From an uncultured Colwellia sp. (GTDB lineage: Bacteria; Pseudomonadota; Gammaproteobacteria; Enterobacterales; Alteromonadaceae), in NCBI GenBank assembly GCA_913058395.1, contig CAJXQI010000011.1:1-64000 (forward strand): a stretch of 64,000 nucleotides of DNA. Direction: 5' to 3'. The first letter of the stretch is position 1; each line of letters opens with the position of its first letter. This document shows positions 18,736 through 28,925 of the stretch, piece by piece. Under the pieces are notes generated by a model that worked only from the letters and a program-made list of their open reading frames with translations, was not told where the DNA came from and made no database searches. The position numbers were made by a program, and so were the translations under genes.

Positions 18736-19248
18736 TTAAGCGTTAGTATTTTTAGCTTTGTTATTCGGTTCGCCATTCTTAAAAGAATCTAAAATCATTA
18801 ATGCGGCGCCAATAAAAATCATTGAGTCTGCAATATTAAACGCAGGAAAACGGTAACCAAAACCATAAAAATCAATAAAATCGATAACATAACCAAACAG
18901 CACGCGGTCAATTAAATTACCGACAGCACCACTCAACATTAAAGCAAATGCTACTGATAATAGTTTCTGTTGTTTCGGTGTTTTAGCTAGCCAAACAATA
19001 AAAACGATACTGGCGATGGTGGCAATTGCGGTGAAAAACCAACGTTGCCAGCCACCCTGATCAGCTAAAAAGCTAAATGCTGCACCAGGGTTATGTACAT
19101 AAGTAATATTGAAGAAAGGTAAAATGTCGATTGATTGATATAAGTCCATATTGGTGGCGACTAATTGTTTGGTTACTTGATCGGCAAATAAGCAAATAAT
19201 CGTTAACCACAACCAACGTAGTCCCGTTTCGGTAAATAAACCTGTCAT
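18736..19248 (-). CDS. lspA: Lipoprotein signal peptidase (signal peptidase II)
   Basis: LspA is a membrane aspartyl protease that removes signal peptides from diacylglyceryl-modified prolipoproteins. There are four hydrophobic helices. The catalytic aspartates are D123 (GYVIDFIDF) and D141 (FNIADSMIF), and NLIDRVLFGY is conserved. Length is 170 residues. The window encodes several lipoprotein substrates (BamD, the M49-like, TPR and M3 proteins) and, at the right edge, Lnt, the next enzyme of the pathway. Confidence 0.97.
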   Translation of the reverse strand: MTGLFTETGLRWLWLTIICLFADQVTKQLVATNMDLYQSIDILPFFNITYVHNPGAAFSFLADQGGWQRWFFTAIATIASIVFIVWLAKTPKQQKLLSVAFALMLSGAVGNLIDRVLFGYVIDFIDFYGFGYRFPAFNIADSMIFIGAALMILDSFKNGEPNNKAKNTNA

Positions 19249-19373
19249 AAATAAGTCTCTAATATTCCGTTGCGCGTCACACGCTAGTTTTTATTATTAT
19301 AATAATTAGAAAACGTGCAGACTTTATTCAAGCACTACACGTTTTAATATTACTGATTTAGCGATTAAAGGAG

Positions 19374-22211
19374 TTAAGCGAATTTACGCGCTTCACCTTC
19401 GCCATCAACGTTAGTAATACAACGACCACAAAGTTCAGGGTGTTGTTTGCTTTGGCCAATATCTTCAGTAACATGCCAACAACGATCGCACTTAGCACCT
19501 TCTGCTGGAGCAACGGTTAACCATAAACCGTCAACTTCAGTTACTAAAGCACCTACAGGAGCGCTTTCAACCACTTCAACTGTCGCTTTAGAGGTGATTA
19601 ATACAAAGCGTAACTCTTCACCTAATTGTTCCAGTTTTCCAGCTAATTCAGCAGTAGTATATAAGGTAACCGCCGCTTCAAGAGCTTTACCTACTTGCTT
19701 CTCTTTACGGGCATTTTCTAGTGCTTTGTTTACTTCTGTGCGTACTAATAAAAGCTCATTCCAGTAGTCGTTATTTAAAGCACTGGTTGTTGCTGCTTTT
19801 GGTAAGCCGTCAAACCAAACCCCCGTGAAAACAAACTCTTCACGAGCTTCACCAGCAGGTGTTGGCAATGCCTGCCAAATTTCCTGTGCGGTAAATGACA
19901 AAATAGGTGCCATCCAACGAGTCATTGCTTCGGCAATTAAGTACATCGCTGTTTGACATGAACGACGAGCAACGCTGTCTTCTTTCGCTGTGTATTGACG
20001 GTCTTTAATAATATCTAAGTAAAAGCCGCCAAGCTCTGTGGTACAAAAGTTCATTAACTTGTGTACAACCACATGAAATTCATACTCATCGTAAGCGGCA
20101 ATAATTTCTGCTTGTAGCTGTGCGGCTTTATCCACTGCCCAGCGATCAAGTGCTACCATATCATCAAAAGCAATTGAGTCTGTTTTTGGGTCAAAGCCAT
20201 TTAAGTTTGATAATAAAAAGCGCGAGGTGTTACGAATACGACGATAAGCATCTGCTTGACGCTTAAATATTTCATCACCCGCGGTAATTTCTTGCGTGTA
20301 GTTAACTGATGCTGTCCATAAGCGCAAAATATCTGCACCTAAAGTATTAGTAATTTCTTTTGGCGTGATAACGTTGCCTAATGACTTAGACATTTTATGA
20401 CCTTTAGCATCAACCACAAAACCATGAGTTAGCACTTGCTTGTATGGTGCTTGGCTGGTCATGGCAACTGAAGAAATCATTGACGACATAAACCAACCAC
20501 GATGTTGATCTGAGCCTTCAAGGTATAAGTCAGCAATGCCATCAAATTCTTCACGGGCATTAACAACTGAGTAATGGGTTGTGCCTGAATCAAACCAAAC
20601 ATCTAAGGTATCAGCAACTTTAACGTATTCTTGCGCATCATCACCAATAAGCTCTGCCGCTTCAAGGTCAAACCATGCTTGAATGCCTTTTTCTTCAACA
20701 CGCTGTGCCACAGTTTCAATTAATTCAATGCTACGCGGATGCAATGCGCCGGTATCTTTATGGATAAATAATGCCATTGGCACGCCCCAGGTACGCTGGC
20801 GTGAAATACACCAATCAGGACGACCTTCAACCATAGACTCAATACGGCGTTGACCCCAATCAGGGATCCACTGTGTTTTTTCAATCTCATTAAGAGAATC
20901 TTTACGCAAGCCTTTATTGTCCATGCTAATAAACCACTGTGGCGTTGCACGGAAAATTAATGGCGTTTTATGGCGCCAGCAATGTGGGTAAGAATGTTCT
21001 AGTGCATGATGATGCGCAAGCTTGCCATGTTCTTTTAAGGTTTCAACAACATTCGCATTAGCTTTAAATACATGCTGACCAGCAAACAATTCAGTGTCAT
21101 CTAAATAAACACCATTTGCCCCAACAGGGTTAGCCACCTCTAAGTTGTAAAGTTTGCCAACCTCGAAATCTTCTACACCGTGACCAGGTGCGGTATGTAC
21201 ACAACCTGTACCTGAGTCAGTAGTTACATGCTCACCTAAAATAACCGGGACGGTAAAATCATAAAATGGGTGTTGAAGTTGTACTAAATCTAATTCAGCA
21301 CCTTTACAAAAACCTAATGCGTGATATTTAGTAATACCAAAACGGTCCATACAAGAAGTAACAAGGTCTGACGCTAAAATTAAGCGCTCTTTGCCCTGCT
21401 CCGTTTCACATTGTACTAAGGTATATTCAACATCAGCATGTAATGAAACCGCACGGTTAGCTGGTAACGTCCAAGGAGTTGTGGTCCAGATAACAACCGA
21501 AATCTCACCTTCACCTTCATGATTTTCAGGATGATCAAATTTATCGGCAACACTTTGCTCTACGACAGTAAATTTCACATCAATTGCTGGTGATTGCTTA
21601 TCTTTATATTCCACTTCAGCTTCAGCCAAAGATGAACCACAATCAGTACACCAATGCACAGGTTTAAAACCTTGATGTAAGTGGCCATTTTCAGCAATTT
21701 TGCCTAGTGAACGAATAATGTTCGCTTCAGTGTCAAAATCCATTGTGCGGTAAGGTTTATCCCAATCCGCAAAAACACCTAAGCGTTTAAAGTCATCACG
21801 TTGACCATCAACTTGTTTAGCGGCATATTCACGACACTTTTCACGAAAGACACTAGCAGAAACTTTATGGCCCGGCTTACCTACTTTCTTTTCAACCATT
21901 AATTCAATCGGTAAACCATGGCAATCCCAACCTGGCACGTATGGCGCATTGAAATCAGACAATGTTTTTGATTTAACAATAATATCTTTAAGGATTTTAT
22001 TAACCGCATGACCAATATGAATATTACCGTTTGCATAAGGAGGTCCATCATGCAAAATGAATGACTTCTTACCTTTTTTTGCCGCTCGAATTTGGCCGTA
22101 TAAATCTTTTTCAGCCCATTCTTTTAGCATATTCGGTTCACGATTCGCCATATTTCCTTTCATTGCAAAAGAAGTTGCTGGCAAATTTAGGGTTTGTTTA
22201 TAATCACTCAT
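19374..22211 (-). CDS. ileS: Isoleucyl-tRNA synthetase
   Basis: This is a class I aminoacyl-tRNA synthetase that charges tRNA-Ile and edits misactivated valine. HIGH is at residues 65-68 and KMSKS at 606-610. The CP1 editing region has the conserved [12 protein letters not shown], and a C-terminal zinc finger holds two cysteine pairs (CDRCWH and CGRC). At 945 residues it is full length and of the bacterial, mupirocin-sensitive type. It sits between ribF and lspA in the conserved cluster. Confidence 0.98.
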   Translation of the reverse strand: MSDYKQTLNLPATSFAMKGNMANREPNMLKEWAEKDLYGQIRAAKKGKKSFILHDGPPYANGNIHIGHAVNKILKDIIVKSKTLSDFNAPYVPGWDCHGLPIELMVEKKVGKPGHKVSASVFREKCREYAAKQVDGQRDDFKRLGVFADWDKPYRTMDFDTEANIIRSLGKIAENGHLHQGFKPVHWCTDCGSSLAEAEVEYKDKQSPAIDVKFTVVEQSVADKFDHPENHEGEGEISVVIWTTTPWTLPANRAVSLHADVEYTLVQCETEQGKERLILASDLVTSCMDRFGITKYHALGFCKGAELDLVQLQHPFYDFTVPVILGEHVTTDSGTGCVHTAPGHGVEDFEVGKLYNLEVANPVGANGVYLDDTELFAGQHVFKANANVVETLKEHGKLAHHHALEHSYPHCWRHKTPLIFRATPQWFISMDNKGLRKDSLNEIEKTQWIPDWGQRRIESMVEGRPDWCISRQRTWGVPMALFIHKDTGALHPRSIELIETVAQRVEEKGIQAWFDLEAAELIGDDAQEYVKVADTLDVWFDSGTTHYSVVNAREEFDGIADLYLEGSDQHRGWFMSSMISSVAMTSQAPYKQVLTHGFVVDAKGHKMSKSLGNVITPKEITNTLGADILRLWTASVNYTQEITAGDEIFKRQADAYRRIRNTSRFLLSNLNGFDPKTDSIAFDDMVALDRWAVDKAAQLQAEIIAAYDEYEFHVVVHKLMNFCTTELGGFYLDIIKDRQYTAKEDSVARRSCQTAMYLIAEAMTRWMAPILSFTAQEIWQALPTPAGEAREEFVFTGVWFDGLPKAATTSALNNDYWNELLLVRTEVNKALENARKEKQVGKALEAAVTLYTTAELAGKLEQLGEELRFVLITSKATVEVVESAPVGALVTEVDGLWLTVAPAEGAKCDRCWHVTEDIGQSKQHPELCGRCITNVDGEGEARKFA

Positions 22212-22285
22212 TAAAATAAATATCCGTTGTCGTATTCACTAATATATCAACTAGTGTTGGGTAATGTTTTCTTAACTGATTCAAA

Positions 22286-23227
22286 TTAAGCTAAGTTTTG
22301 CACAAAGGTGCGGGCCTGCTCTGTATCTATAGCAATTTGCTGTGTTAGTTCAGTTAGCGAGCCAAACTTTTGTTCATTGCGTAGTTTTTTTAACATCACT
22401 ACCTCAATAACTTCACCATACAAATTATTATCAAAATCAAAAATATGTACTTCTAATTGTTGCCTTATACCTGCAACAGTTGGTCTTGAACCTATATTAG
22501 CAACACCAAAGTGCTTACCAAATTGGCTTTTAACCTGCACCGCATATACGCCTGCAACAGGTGATACACGACGCTTTAATCTTATATTTGCTGTAGGAAA
22601 GCCCATTTCTCGGCCACGCTTATCACCGTGAAAGACTTTACCAATAATTGAGTATGCACGACCTAGCATGGTTTCTGCACCCGCTAAATCATCTTGCTCT
22701 AGTTTTTCTCTTATTGCGGTACTGCTAATTCTACAACCAGCTAATTTATGGCTAGTCGTATCTGTTACCGAAAATCCTAATTTTTCGCCCGCCATATTCA
22801 GCATTGAAAAATTGCCTTGACGATTTTTGCCAAAACGAAAGTCATCACCAACAATGAGGTGTTTTATTGCTAGGCGTTTCACCAGTAATTCTTCAATAAA
22901 AGTTTCGGCGCTTAGACTAGCAAATTTTTTATTAAAATTGATACAAATTAATCGATCAACACCTAAGTTTTTCAACAAGGCATATTTATCACGTAATCGA
23001 CAAAGTCTAGCAGGGGCAGTTTCTGGTGAAAACAGCTCTTGAGGTTGCGGCTCGAAAACTAAAACAGCGGCTTCACAATTTAGCTCTTTGGCCTTTTTAA
23101 CTAAGGCTGAAATCACTTGTTGGTGACCTAAATGCACACCATCAAAATTGCCTATGGTTAACACACAACCTTGACGATTTTTATCGTCACTTATATGCAT
23201 ATTGTGAATGCCACGTGTTAATTGCAT
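22286..23227 (-). CDS. ribF: Bifunctional riboflavin kinase / FAD synthetase
   Basis: RibF phosphorylates riboflavin to FMN and adenylates it to FAD. The N-terminal nucleotidyltransferase domain has TIGNFDGVHLGHQ and ISSTAIREKL. The C-terminal flavokinase domain has GFPTANI. Starting at the ATG of MQLTRGIHNMH gives 313 residues and matches the family N-terminus; the frame is open 8 codons further upstream. No FMN riboswitch can fit in the 101-base gap to murJ. Confidence 0.96.
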   Translation of the reverse strand: MQLTRGIHNMHISDDKNRQGCVLTIGNFDGVHLGHQQVISALVKKAKELNCEAAVLVFEPQPQELFSPETAPARLCRLRDKYALLKNLGVDRLICINFNKKFASLSAETFIEELLVKRLAIKHLIVGDDFRFGKNRQGNFSMLNMAGEKLGFSVTDTTSHKLAGCRISSTAIREKLEQDDLAGAETMLGRAYSIIGKVFHGDKRGREMGFPTANIRLKRRVSPVAGVYAVQVKSQFGKHFGVANIGSRPTVAGIRQQLEVHIFDFDNNLYGEVIEVVMLKKLRNEQKFGSLTELTQQIAIDTEQARTFVQNLA

Positions 23228-23328
23228 GAACCTAATAAACCCTAATGCCAACCATTGCTAGCTATCGATAAATCATAAAAGAATAAAAACTGACGAATTA
23301 TATATCAGTAAGCAATAAGAATCAGCCC

Positions 23329-24930
23329 TTAGTGCGAGTTATTTTGTGAGATTTTGATATCAGAAATTCGAATACCTAATAATAACAAACATACAAAATA
23401 GCTAAGCATACCTGCAGTAATACAAATAATAAGTTTCACTACTTGCTCAATGAAACTTAACGACAGCCAAAACTCAAATACTGGCGACAAATAATAAACC
23501 ACTAGCGCCATGACGATAGCTGAAAATATCAAACGGGCGATAAACCACCAGGTTTTTTTCGATAATTGAAAAACATTGGCGGCTTTTAAACCATGATAAA
23601 GCATCATTGCATTTAGGGTCGCTGACAACGTTGTGGCAATAGCTAAGCCCACATAACCAAAGTACGGTGCCAACATAATGTTAAAAGCCATGTTGGCTAC
23701 CATCGCTTTAATCGCTATTTTAACTGGTGTTTTGGTATCTTGACGAGAATAGTATGCGGGCGCGAGTACTTTAATAAACATAAAGCTTAATAAGCCTGCA
23801 AGGTAAGCATATAACGCATAGGAAACCTGCAATACTTGAAGTTGGTCGAACTCTCCGCGCATAAATAATATCATAATGATCGGTTGTGCAAGCACCATTA
23901 ACCCTGCAAGTGCTGGCCAGCCAAATAGAGAAACAATTCTCAGCCCCCAGTCAACCGTCTCACTGAACTCTCGGTTATCTTTTTTGGTATGCAGCTTTGA
24001 CAAGCTAGGTAATATCACCGTCGCAATACCAATTCCAAATAACCCCAAAGGAAATTCTAATAAACGGTCAGCGTAGTATAACCAACTGATTGAACCGGTG
24101 ATCAGCATACTGGCAATAATCGTATCAAGTAGTAGATTGATTTGAGTAACGGAGACGCCAAACAAGGCAGGAAGGATCAGCTTGCGAATTTTAGTTACAC
24201 CCGGCGCGCTCCATGCCCATTTTGGTTTAACTAACGCCCCTGCTCGATAGAGAAACGGCAATTGAAAAGCGAACTGTAAAAAACCACCTAAAAATACTCC
24301 CCATGCGATAGCAAAAGCAGGGTCAGCCATAAACGGCGCTAAATAAATCGCACAGGCAATAACACCAACATTTAATAAAACTGGCGTGAATGCTGACACA
24401 GCGAAACGACCGTAGGTATTTAAAATTGCGCCCGATAATGCAGTAATACTGACAAACCAAAGATAAGGGAAGGTAATTTTTAACAACGTACTGGCTAAAT
24501 CAAACTTTTCACTACCTGAGCCACCATTTAGCCACTCTAAAAACCAACCGGGTCCAAACAGCGCAACAAAAACAGGTGATGCAATCATGCCGAATAAAGT
24601 CACTAAGGTAATAATTACCCCTAAAGTACCTGACACTTGCGCAATAAGTTTACGTGTTTCACCTTCTTTTACTGACAAGCCATTTTCTTCATCAAGCGTA
24701 TGATATTCGCTCAACACAGGCACAAAGGCTTGTGCGAATGCACCTTCTGCAAATAAACGACGAAAAAAATTAGGGATTTTATTCGCGAAGAAAAATACAT
24801 CTGCTGATGCACTAGCCCCCAAAACGTTGGCAATAATCACATCTCTTATTAAGCCTAAAACACGTGAAATCAATGTCATTGCACTTACAATAATTCCCGA
24901 CTTAATTAACTTTTTACTCAAACGATTCAA
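23329..24930 (-). CDS. murJ: Lipid II flippase MurJ
   Basis: MurJ flips the peptidoglycan precursor lipid II across the inner membrane. The 533-residue protein is almost entirely hydrophobic, with about 14 predicted helices. It carries the family motifs near the N-terminus (SRVLGLIRDVIIA, and ADVFFFANKIPNFFRRLFAEGAF split over the next helix). It appears to start at TTG, either at 24930 or at 24921, where MSKKLIKSG would begin; the latter has better spacing from TAGGG. It is divergent from rpsT. Confidence 0.96.
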   Translation of the reverse strand: MNRLSKKLIKSGIIVSAMTLISRVLGLIRDVIIANVLGASASADVFFFANKIPNFFRRLFAEGAFAQAFVPVLSEYHTLDEENGLSVKEGETRKLIAQVSGTLGVIITLVTLFGMIASPVFVALFGPGWFLEWLNGGSGSEKFDLASTLLKITFPYLWFVSITALSGAILNTYGRFAVSAFTPVLLNVGVIACAIYLAPFMADPAFAIAWGVFLGGFLQFAFQLPFLYRAGALVKPKWAWSAPGVTKIRKLILPALFGVSVTQINLLLDTIIASMLITGSISWLYYADRLLEFPLGLFGIGIATVILPSLSKLHTKKDNREFSETVDWGLRIVSLFGWPALAGLMVLAQPIIMILFMRGEFDQLQVLQVSYALYAYLAGLLSFMFIKVLAPAYYSRQDTKTPVKIAIKAMVANMAFNIMLAPYFGYVGLAIATTLSATLNAMMLYHGLKAANVFQLSKKTWWFIARLIFSAIVMALVVYYLSPVFEFWLSLSFIEQVVKLIICITAGMLSYFVCLLLLGIRISDIKISQNNSH

Positions 24931-25028
24931 CCCTAATTGATCAATAACTTTTAGTTATATTTGAATTTTCACTGCTCATTTTAATGCTAAATAGTTCGGA
25001 TATAAGCCAATAATCAGCACTTGTTCAT

Positions 25029-25058
25029 ATTATGAGGCTTTTATAATTTGATAAACAA
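25029..25058 (-). promoter_or_regulatory. Candidate murJ promoter
   Basis: On the minus strand TTGTTT (25053-25058) and CATAAT (25029-25034) are 18 bases apart, giving a leader of about 90 bases for murJ. It lies in the 333-base divergent gap 24931-25263, where no gene is seen. The ORF open on the plus strand there is a shadow overlapping rpsT. Confidence 0.4.
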
Positions 25059-25112
25059 GCATTTAATAGCATTAAGGCGTTAGTTTTACTTCCAAGTTAC
25101 AATTAAAAACTT

Positions 25113-25215
25113 TAGAATGCTCACCATTGGTTTTATTTATACAAACGGGTAATTATCCGAGCTGTCAAATTAACGCAGTAAATTGTTTGACAAACCAGTT
25201 AAAAACAGGCATATT
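25113..25215 (+). promoter_or_regulatory. Candidate tandem rpsT promoters
   Basis: A perfect TTGACA at 25187-25192 is followed after 17 bases by CATATT (25210-25215), and upstream a TAGAAT at 25113-25118 has only a weak -35 (TTCCAA). E. coli rpsT also has two promoters. The downstream one is the better candidate; it leaves a leader of about 40 bases. Confidence 0.45.
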
Positions 25216-25263
25216 TCGTCGCCTTAAATTTAGGCAATATTTATTCAATTTTAGGAGTTCACC

Positions 25264-25524
25264 TTGGCTAACTCAAAGTCTGCTAAGAAGCGCGCATTAC
25301 AATCTGAAAAGCGCCGTCAACACAATGCAAGCCGTCGCTCAATGATGCGTACATTACTTAAAAAAGTAATTGCTGCTATCGAAGCCGGTGACAAAGAAAA
25401 AGCATCTACAGAATTTGCTGCTGCTGCACCGATCATCGATCGTTATGCAAGCAAAGGTCTTATTCACAAAAATAAAGCTGCTCGTAGTAAGAGTCGTTTG
25501 AACGCTGCAATTAAAGCGCTTTAA
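25264..25524 (+). CDS. rpsT: 30S ribosomal protein S20
   Basis: The protein is 86 residues, very basic and helical: [20 protein letters not shown] at the N-terminus and [19 protein letters not shown] at the C-terminus are standard S20. The start codon is TTG with AGGAG 7 bases upstream. E. coli rpsT also starts at UUG, where the weak start takes part in autoregulation by S20; the same control is inferred here. A clear terminator follows, so it is monocistronic. Confidence 0.98.
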   Translation: MANSKSAKKRALQSEKRRQHNASRRSMMRTLLKKVIAAIEAGDKEKASTEFAAAAPIIDRYASKGLIHKNKAARSKSRLNAAIKAL

Positions 25525-25540
25525 TTTTTGTAAAGAATTA

Positions 25541-25566
25541 AAAAACCGGCTTCTGCCGGTTTTTTT
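25541..25566 (+). terminator. Rho-independent terminator of rpsT
   Basis: AAAAACCGGC, the loop TTCT and GCCGGTTTTTTT form a strong GC-rich stem with a seven-base T-run, 16 bases after the rpsT stop. Confidence 0.95.
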
Positions 25567-25668
25567 ATGTCTAAAAATCACCTAACCTTTCATTTTATTG
25601 ATCTAATACCTTGCGCTTGTCAGTGGTTTTGTTAGTCTCTAGCCGGTATTTAATAAGAGAGACACGAC

Positions 25669-27324
25669 ATGAAACTTTCAAAAATTGCATCCGTACTATT
25701 AGTTGCGAGTGCTTTATCAGCTTGTGGTGATAATAATGAAACCACCAAATCTTCAGCTGTTAATTTGCTACCCGAATATCAAAACCGTTTAGACATTTAT
25801 AAAACGGTGACGTTAAGTGCTGACCTTTCACATTTATCAAGTAATCAAAAGCAGATGTTATCACTGCTTATTGAAGCATCTGACATCATCGACAATCTTT
25901 TCTGGCAACAAGCATTCGGCCAAGACAAAGCAACTTTTCTTGCCTCAATCAGTGATGAGAAAGTACGTGAATTTGCCCGTATTAATTATGGTCCTTGGGA
26001 TCGATTAAATGGCGACAAAGCATTTTTAACTAATACTGCTGAAAAAAGTCATGGCGCGCAATTTTACCCTGCCGATATGACTAAAGCAGAATTTGAACAA
26101 GCGACATTCGAAGATAAAAATGGCTTGTACTCATTAGTACGTCGTAATGAAAATGGTCAATTAACTACAATTGCCTTTTCAGAAGCTTACGCTGATGAAA
26201 TCAATCGTATCGCGGTTATTCTTGAGAAAGCATCAACCTTGGCAGACGATAATGAATTTGCTGCCTATCTTAACATGCGTGCTAAAGCGATACGCACAGA
26301 TGACTTTCAAGCATCAGACTTTGCTTGGATGGACATGAAGAATAACCCAATTGATATTGTTATTGGACCAATTGAAACTTATGAAGACCAACTGTTTGGC
26401 TACCGAGCTGCATTTGAATCATATGTGTTAATTAAAGATATGTCTTGGAGCGAAAAACTTGCTAAATATGCTGAATACTTGCCTGAGCTGCAACGTGATT
26501 TACCAGTAAGTAAAAAATATAAAGCAGAAGTACCGGGCTCTGATGCTGACTTAAATGCTTATGACGTTATTTACTATGCAGGGCATTCAAATGCCGGTGG
26601 TAAAACCATCGCGATTAACCTGCCAAACGATGAACAAGTACAATTAAAGAAAGGTACTCGTCGCTTACAATTGAAAAACGCAATGCGTGCAAAATTTGAT
26701 GCGATCATGACACCTATTTCTGAAACGTTAATCGTGCCAGAGCAGCGAAAAAACGTAACTTTTACAGCTTTCTTCGCAAATACTATGTTTCATGAAGTTG
26801 CACACGGCTTAGGTATTAAAAATACCATTAATGACAAAGGTACGGTACGTCAGTCATTAAAAGAACATGCCTCAGCATTAGAAGAAGGTAAAGCTGATAT
26901 TCTAGGGCTTTACATGGTACGTCAATTACTTGCTAAAAACGTTATCACTGAAGGTACATTAGAAGACTACTACACCACATTCTTAACAGGTATATTCCGC
27001 TCTGTACGTTTTGGTGCTAGTTCTGCGCACGGTAAAGCAAATATGGTAAGGTTCAACTACTTTGCCGAGCAAGGCGCTTTTACACGCAATGAGCAAGGTT
27101 TATACACAGTTAATGTTGAAAAAATGACTGCCGCAATTGATTCTTTGTCTGAGCTGATTTTAACTTTGCAAGGGAATGGTGATTATCAAGGTGTTGATAA
27201 ACTCGTTGCTGAAAGTGGTGTAATAAAGTCTGATTTAGCTAGCGACTTGGCAAGCTTAGAAACAGCCAATATTCCAGTAGACATCACCTTTAACCAAGGT
27301 AAAAAAGTACTTGGATTAAATTAG
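25669..27324 (+). CDS. M49-like (dipeptidyl-peptidase III family) zinc metallopeptidase lipoprotein
   Basis: The N-terminus is a lipoprotein signal with lipobox LSAC (ALSACGDNN), so the protein is probably membrane-anchored in the periplasm. The zinc site is H375-E-V-A-H379 followed by the third ligand in LEEGKADILGLY (E405/E406). The EExxAD segment is diagnostic of the dipeptidyl-peptidase III (M49) fold. Classical M49 enzymes have a hexapeptide HExxxH; here it is the pentapeptide HExxH, as I recall for the Caldithrix abyssi enzyme. Length is 551 residues, similar to that bacterial form. It stands alone between terminators. Predicted activity is removal of N-terminal dipeptides; this has not been shown for this protein. 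Confidence 0.75.
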   Translation: MKLSKIASVLLVASALSACGDNNETTKSSAVNLLPEYQNRLDIYKTVTLSADLSHLSSNQKQMLSLLIEASDIIDNLFWQQAFGQDKATFLASISDEKVREFARINYGPWDRLNGDKAFLTNTAEKSHGAQFYPADMTKAEFEQATFEDKNGLYSLVRRNENGQLTTIAFSEAYADEINRIAVILEKASTLADDNEFAAYLNMRAKAIRTDDFQASDFAWMDMKNNPIDIVIGPIETYEDQLFGYRAAFESYVLIKDMSWSEKLAKYAEYLPELQRDLPVSKKYKAEVPGSDADLNAYDVIYYAGHSNAGGKTIAINLPNDEQVQLKKGTRRLQLKNAMRAKFDAIMTPISETLIVPEQRKNVTFTAFFANTMFHEVAHGLGIKNTINDKGTVRQSLKEHASALEEGKADILGLYMVRQLLAKNVITEGTLEDYYTTFLTGIFRSVRFGASSAHGKANMVRFNYFAEQGAFTRNEQGLYTVNVEKMTAAIDSLSELILTLQGNGDYQGVDKLVAESGVIKSDLASDLASLETANIPVDITFNQGKKVLGLN

Positions 27325-27378
27325 GGCTTAATGTGGCATTAAGCTAAATGTTTTAGTTTAATTGCATTTAATTTCATC

Positions 27379-27407
27379 AAAGGCTAAACATTAGTTTAGC
27401 CTTTTTT
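27379..27407 (+). terminator. Rho-independent terminator after the M49-like gene
   Basis: AAAGGCTAAAC, the loop ATTA and GTTTAGCCTTTT form an 11-bp stem followed by further T residues, 55 bases after the stop. Confidence 0.9.
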
Positions 27408-27569
27408 ATTGATTAAAATAAATAATGCACAATATAAGCAGGCAACAAATATTAATGAAAGAAGAATAGAAAAAACAAAAGCATATTAAATTAATTGCAG
27501 CTAGTAAAACCATCACCATTAACATACCATTAACCTTTAAAGTACCTATAGGCTAATTGGAGTTAACCT

Positions 27570-28925
27570 GTGAATCTTACTAAATTAAAATCGGCAGTGA
27601 TTCGACTAACACTGTTACTTTTTTGTTTTTCGGCAGCTAGTCACGCCATAACCACCGCAGAAGATGTTAATACCTTCACCCTTAAAAATGGTATGAAGAT
27701 TATTGTCTTGGAAGATAAATCTATTCCAAACGCCAATATGTATTTATTTTGGAAAGTTGGCTCTCGAAATGAAGTACCTGGTATTACTGGCCTTTCACAT
27801 TTTTTTGAGCACATGATGTTTAATGGCGCAGAAAAGTATGGTCCAAAAATGTTTGATCGTACGATGGAAGCCGCAGGCGGTTCAAACAACGCTTATACCA
27901 GCGAAAACTTAACTGTTTATACTAATTGGTTCCCTACCGAGTCGATAGAAACCATTTTTGACTTAGAAGCTGACCGCATTGCGAATTTAGCCATTGAAGA
28001 AAAAAGTGTTAATAGTGAGCGTGGTGTAGTTTCATCAGAACGTACCACAGGGCTAGAAAATTCAAACTTCAGAGCAATTTGGCAAGAAGTCAAAGGGTCA
28101 GCATTTAGAGCTCACCCTTATAGTTGGTCCGTTATCGGGCATGCTTCAGATATTGAAAACTGGCGTTTGGAAGATTTAAAACACTATCATGCCACCTATT
28201 ATGCTCCCAATAATGCCGTTGTTGTTATTGCTGGTGATGTCACAACAGCACAAGTAAAAAAACTAGCTCAAAAATATTTTGAGCCTATTCCTGCACAAGC
28301 ACCTCCTAGAGAAGTGCATACAGTAGAGCCTGAACAAAAAGGTGAACGCACTGTTTATGTTCACAAAGCTTCGGTAACAACACCAAACATCATGATGGCG
28401 TATCACGTACCGAATACACAACATGAAGATTATTATGCCTTAGATATTCTTAACGATATTTTAGCGACAGGTCAAAGTTCACGCTTGTATAAATCTCTAA
28501 TTGATGAGCAACAAGTTGCCAGTGACTTATTTACTTACTTACCTGAAAGCATTGATCCAAACTTATTTTATATTTACGCCGTTGCAGCAAAAGACGTTAG
28601 TGCTGAAAAATTAAAAAAAGCGCTAGTAAAAGAAGTGAATAGCATTATTAAAAATGGTGTTGAAGCACAAGAACTTGAAAAAGTTAAAAATACAAAGTTG
28701 GTCAATTTTTATCGTACTATGGCAACGATTAACGGAAAAGCTAATACCATAGGTTCATACGAACTTTACTTTGGTGACTACAACAAATTATTTTCAGCAC
28801 CACAAGACTATAACAAAGTAACGGTTGCCGACATTCAAAGAGTCGCCAAAAAATACTTAGTAAAATCAAACCGCACTGTCGGTATTTTATCTTCTGAAAA
28901 GGACAGCAACGATGCGGATTTATAA
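27570..28925 (+). CDS. M16 family zinc metallopeptidase (catalytic partner)
   Basis: This is a pitrilysin-family peptidase of the periplasmic or secreted type. A signal peptide (to about residue 26, ending ASHA) precedes the inverted zinc motif H77-F-F-E80-H81, and the third ligand E157 is at the canonical 76-residue distance. The 451 residues cover one M16 N- and C-domain pair. It starts at GTG with GGAG upstream. The next gene overlaps it and encodes a zinc-site-less partner, so the two probably form a heterodimer resembling mitochondrial processing peptidase. Confidence 0.93.
   Translation: MNLTKLKSAVIRLTLLLFCFSAASHAITTAEDVNTFTLKNGMKIIVLEDKSIPNANMYLFWKVGSRNEVPGITGLSHFFEHMMFNGAEKYGPKMFDRTMEAAGGSNNAYTSENLTVYTNWFPTESIETIFDLEADRIANLAIEEKSVNSERGVVSSERTTGLENSNFRAIWQEVKGSAFRAHPYSWSVIGHASDIENWRLEDLKHYHATYYAPNNAVVVIAGDVTTAQVKKLAQKYFEPIPAQAPPREVHTVEPEQKGERTVYVHKASVTTPNIMMAYHVPNTQHEDYYALDILNDILATGQSSRLYKSLIDEQQVASDLFTYLPESIDPNLFYIYAVAAKDVSAEKLKKALVKEVNSIIKNGVEAQELEKVKNTKLVNFYRTMATINGKANTIGSYELYFGDYNKLFSAPQDYNKVTVADIQRVAKKYLVKSNRTVGILSSEKDSNDADL

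Noticed and set aside
23228-23328. FMN riboswitch before ribF
   Set aside because: The gap is only 101 bases and lacks recognisable RFN-element conserved blocks.
25127-25345. Plus-strand frame of 72 codons overlapping rpsT
   Set aside because: It is a shadow in a different frame that covers the rpsT promoter and the first third of the S20 gene.
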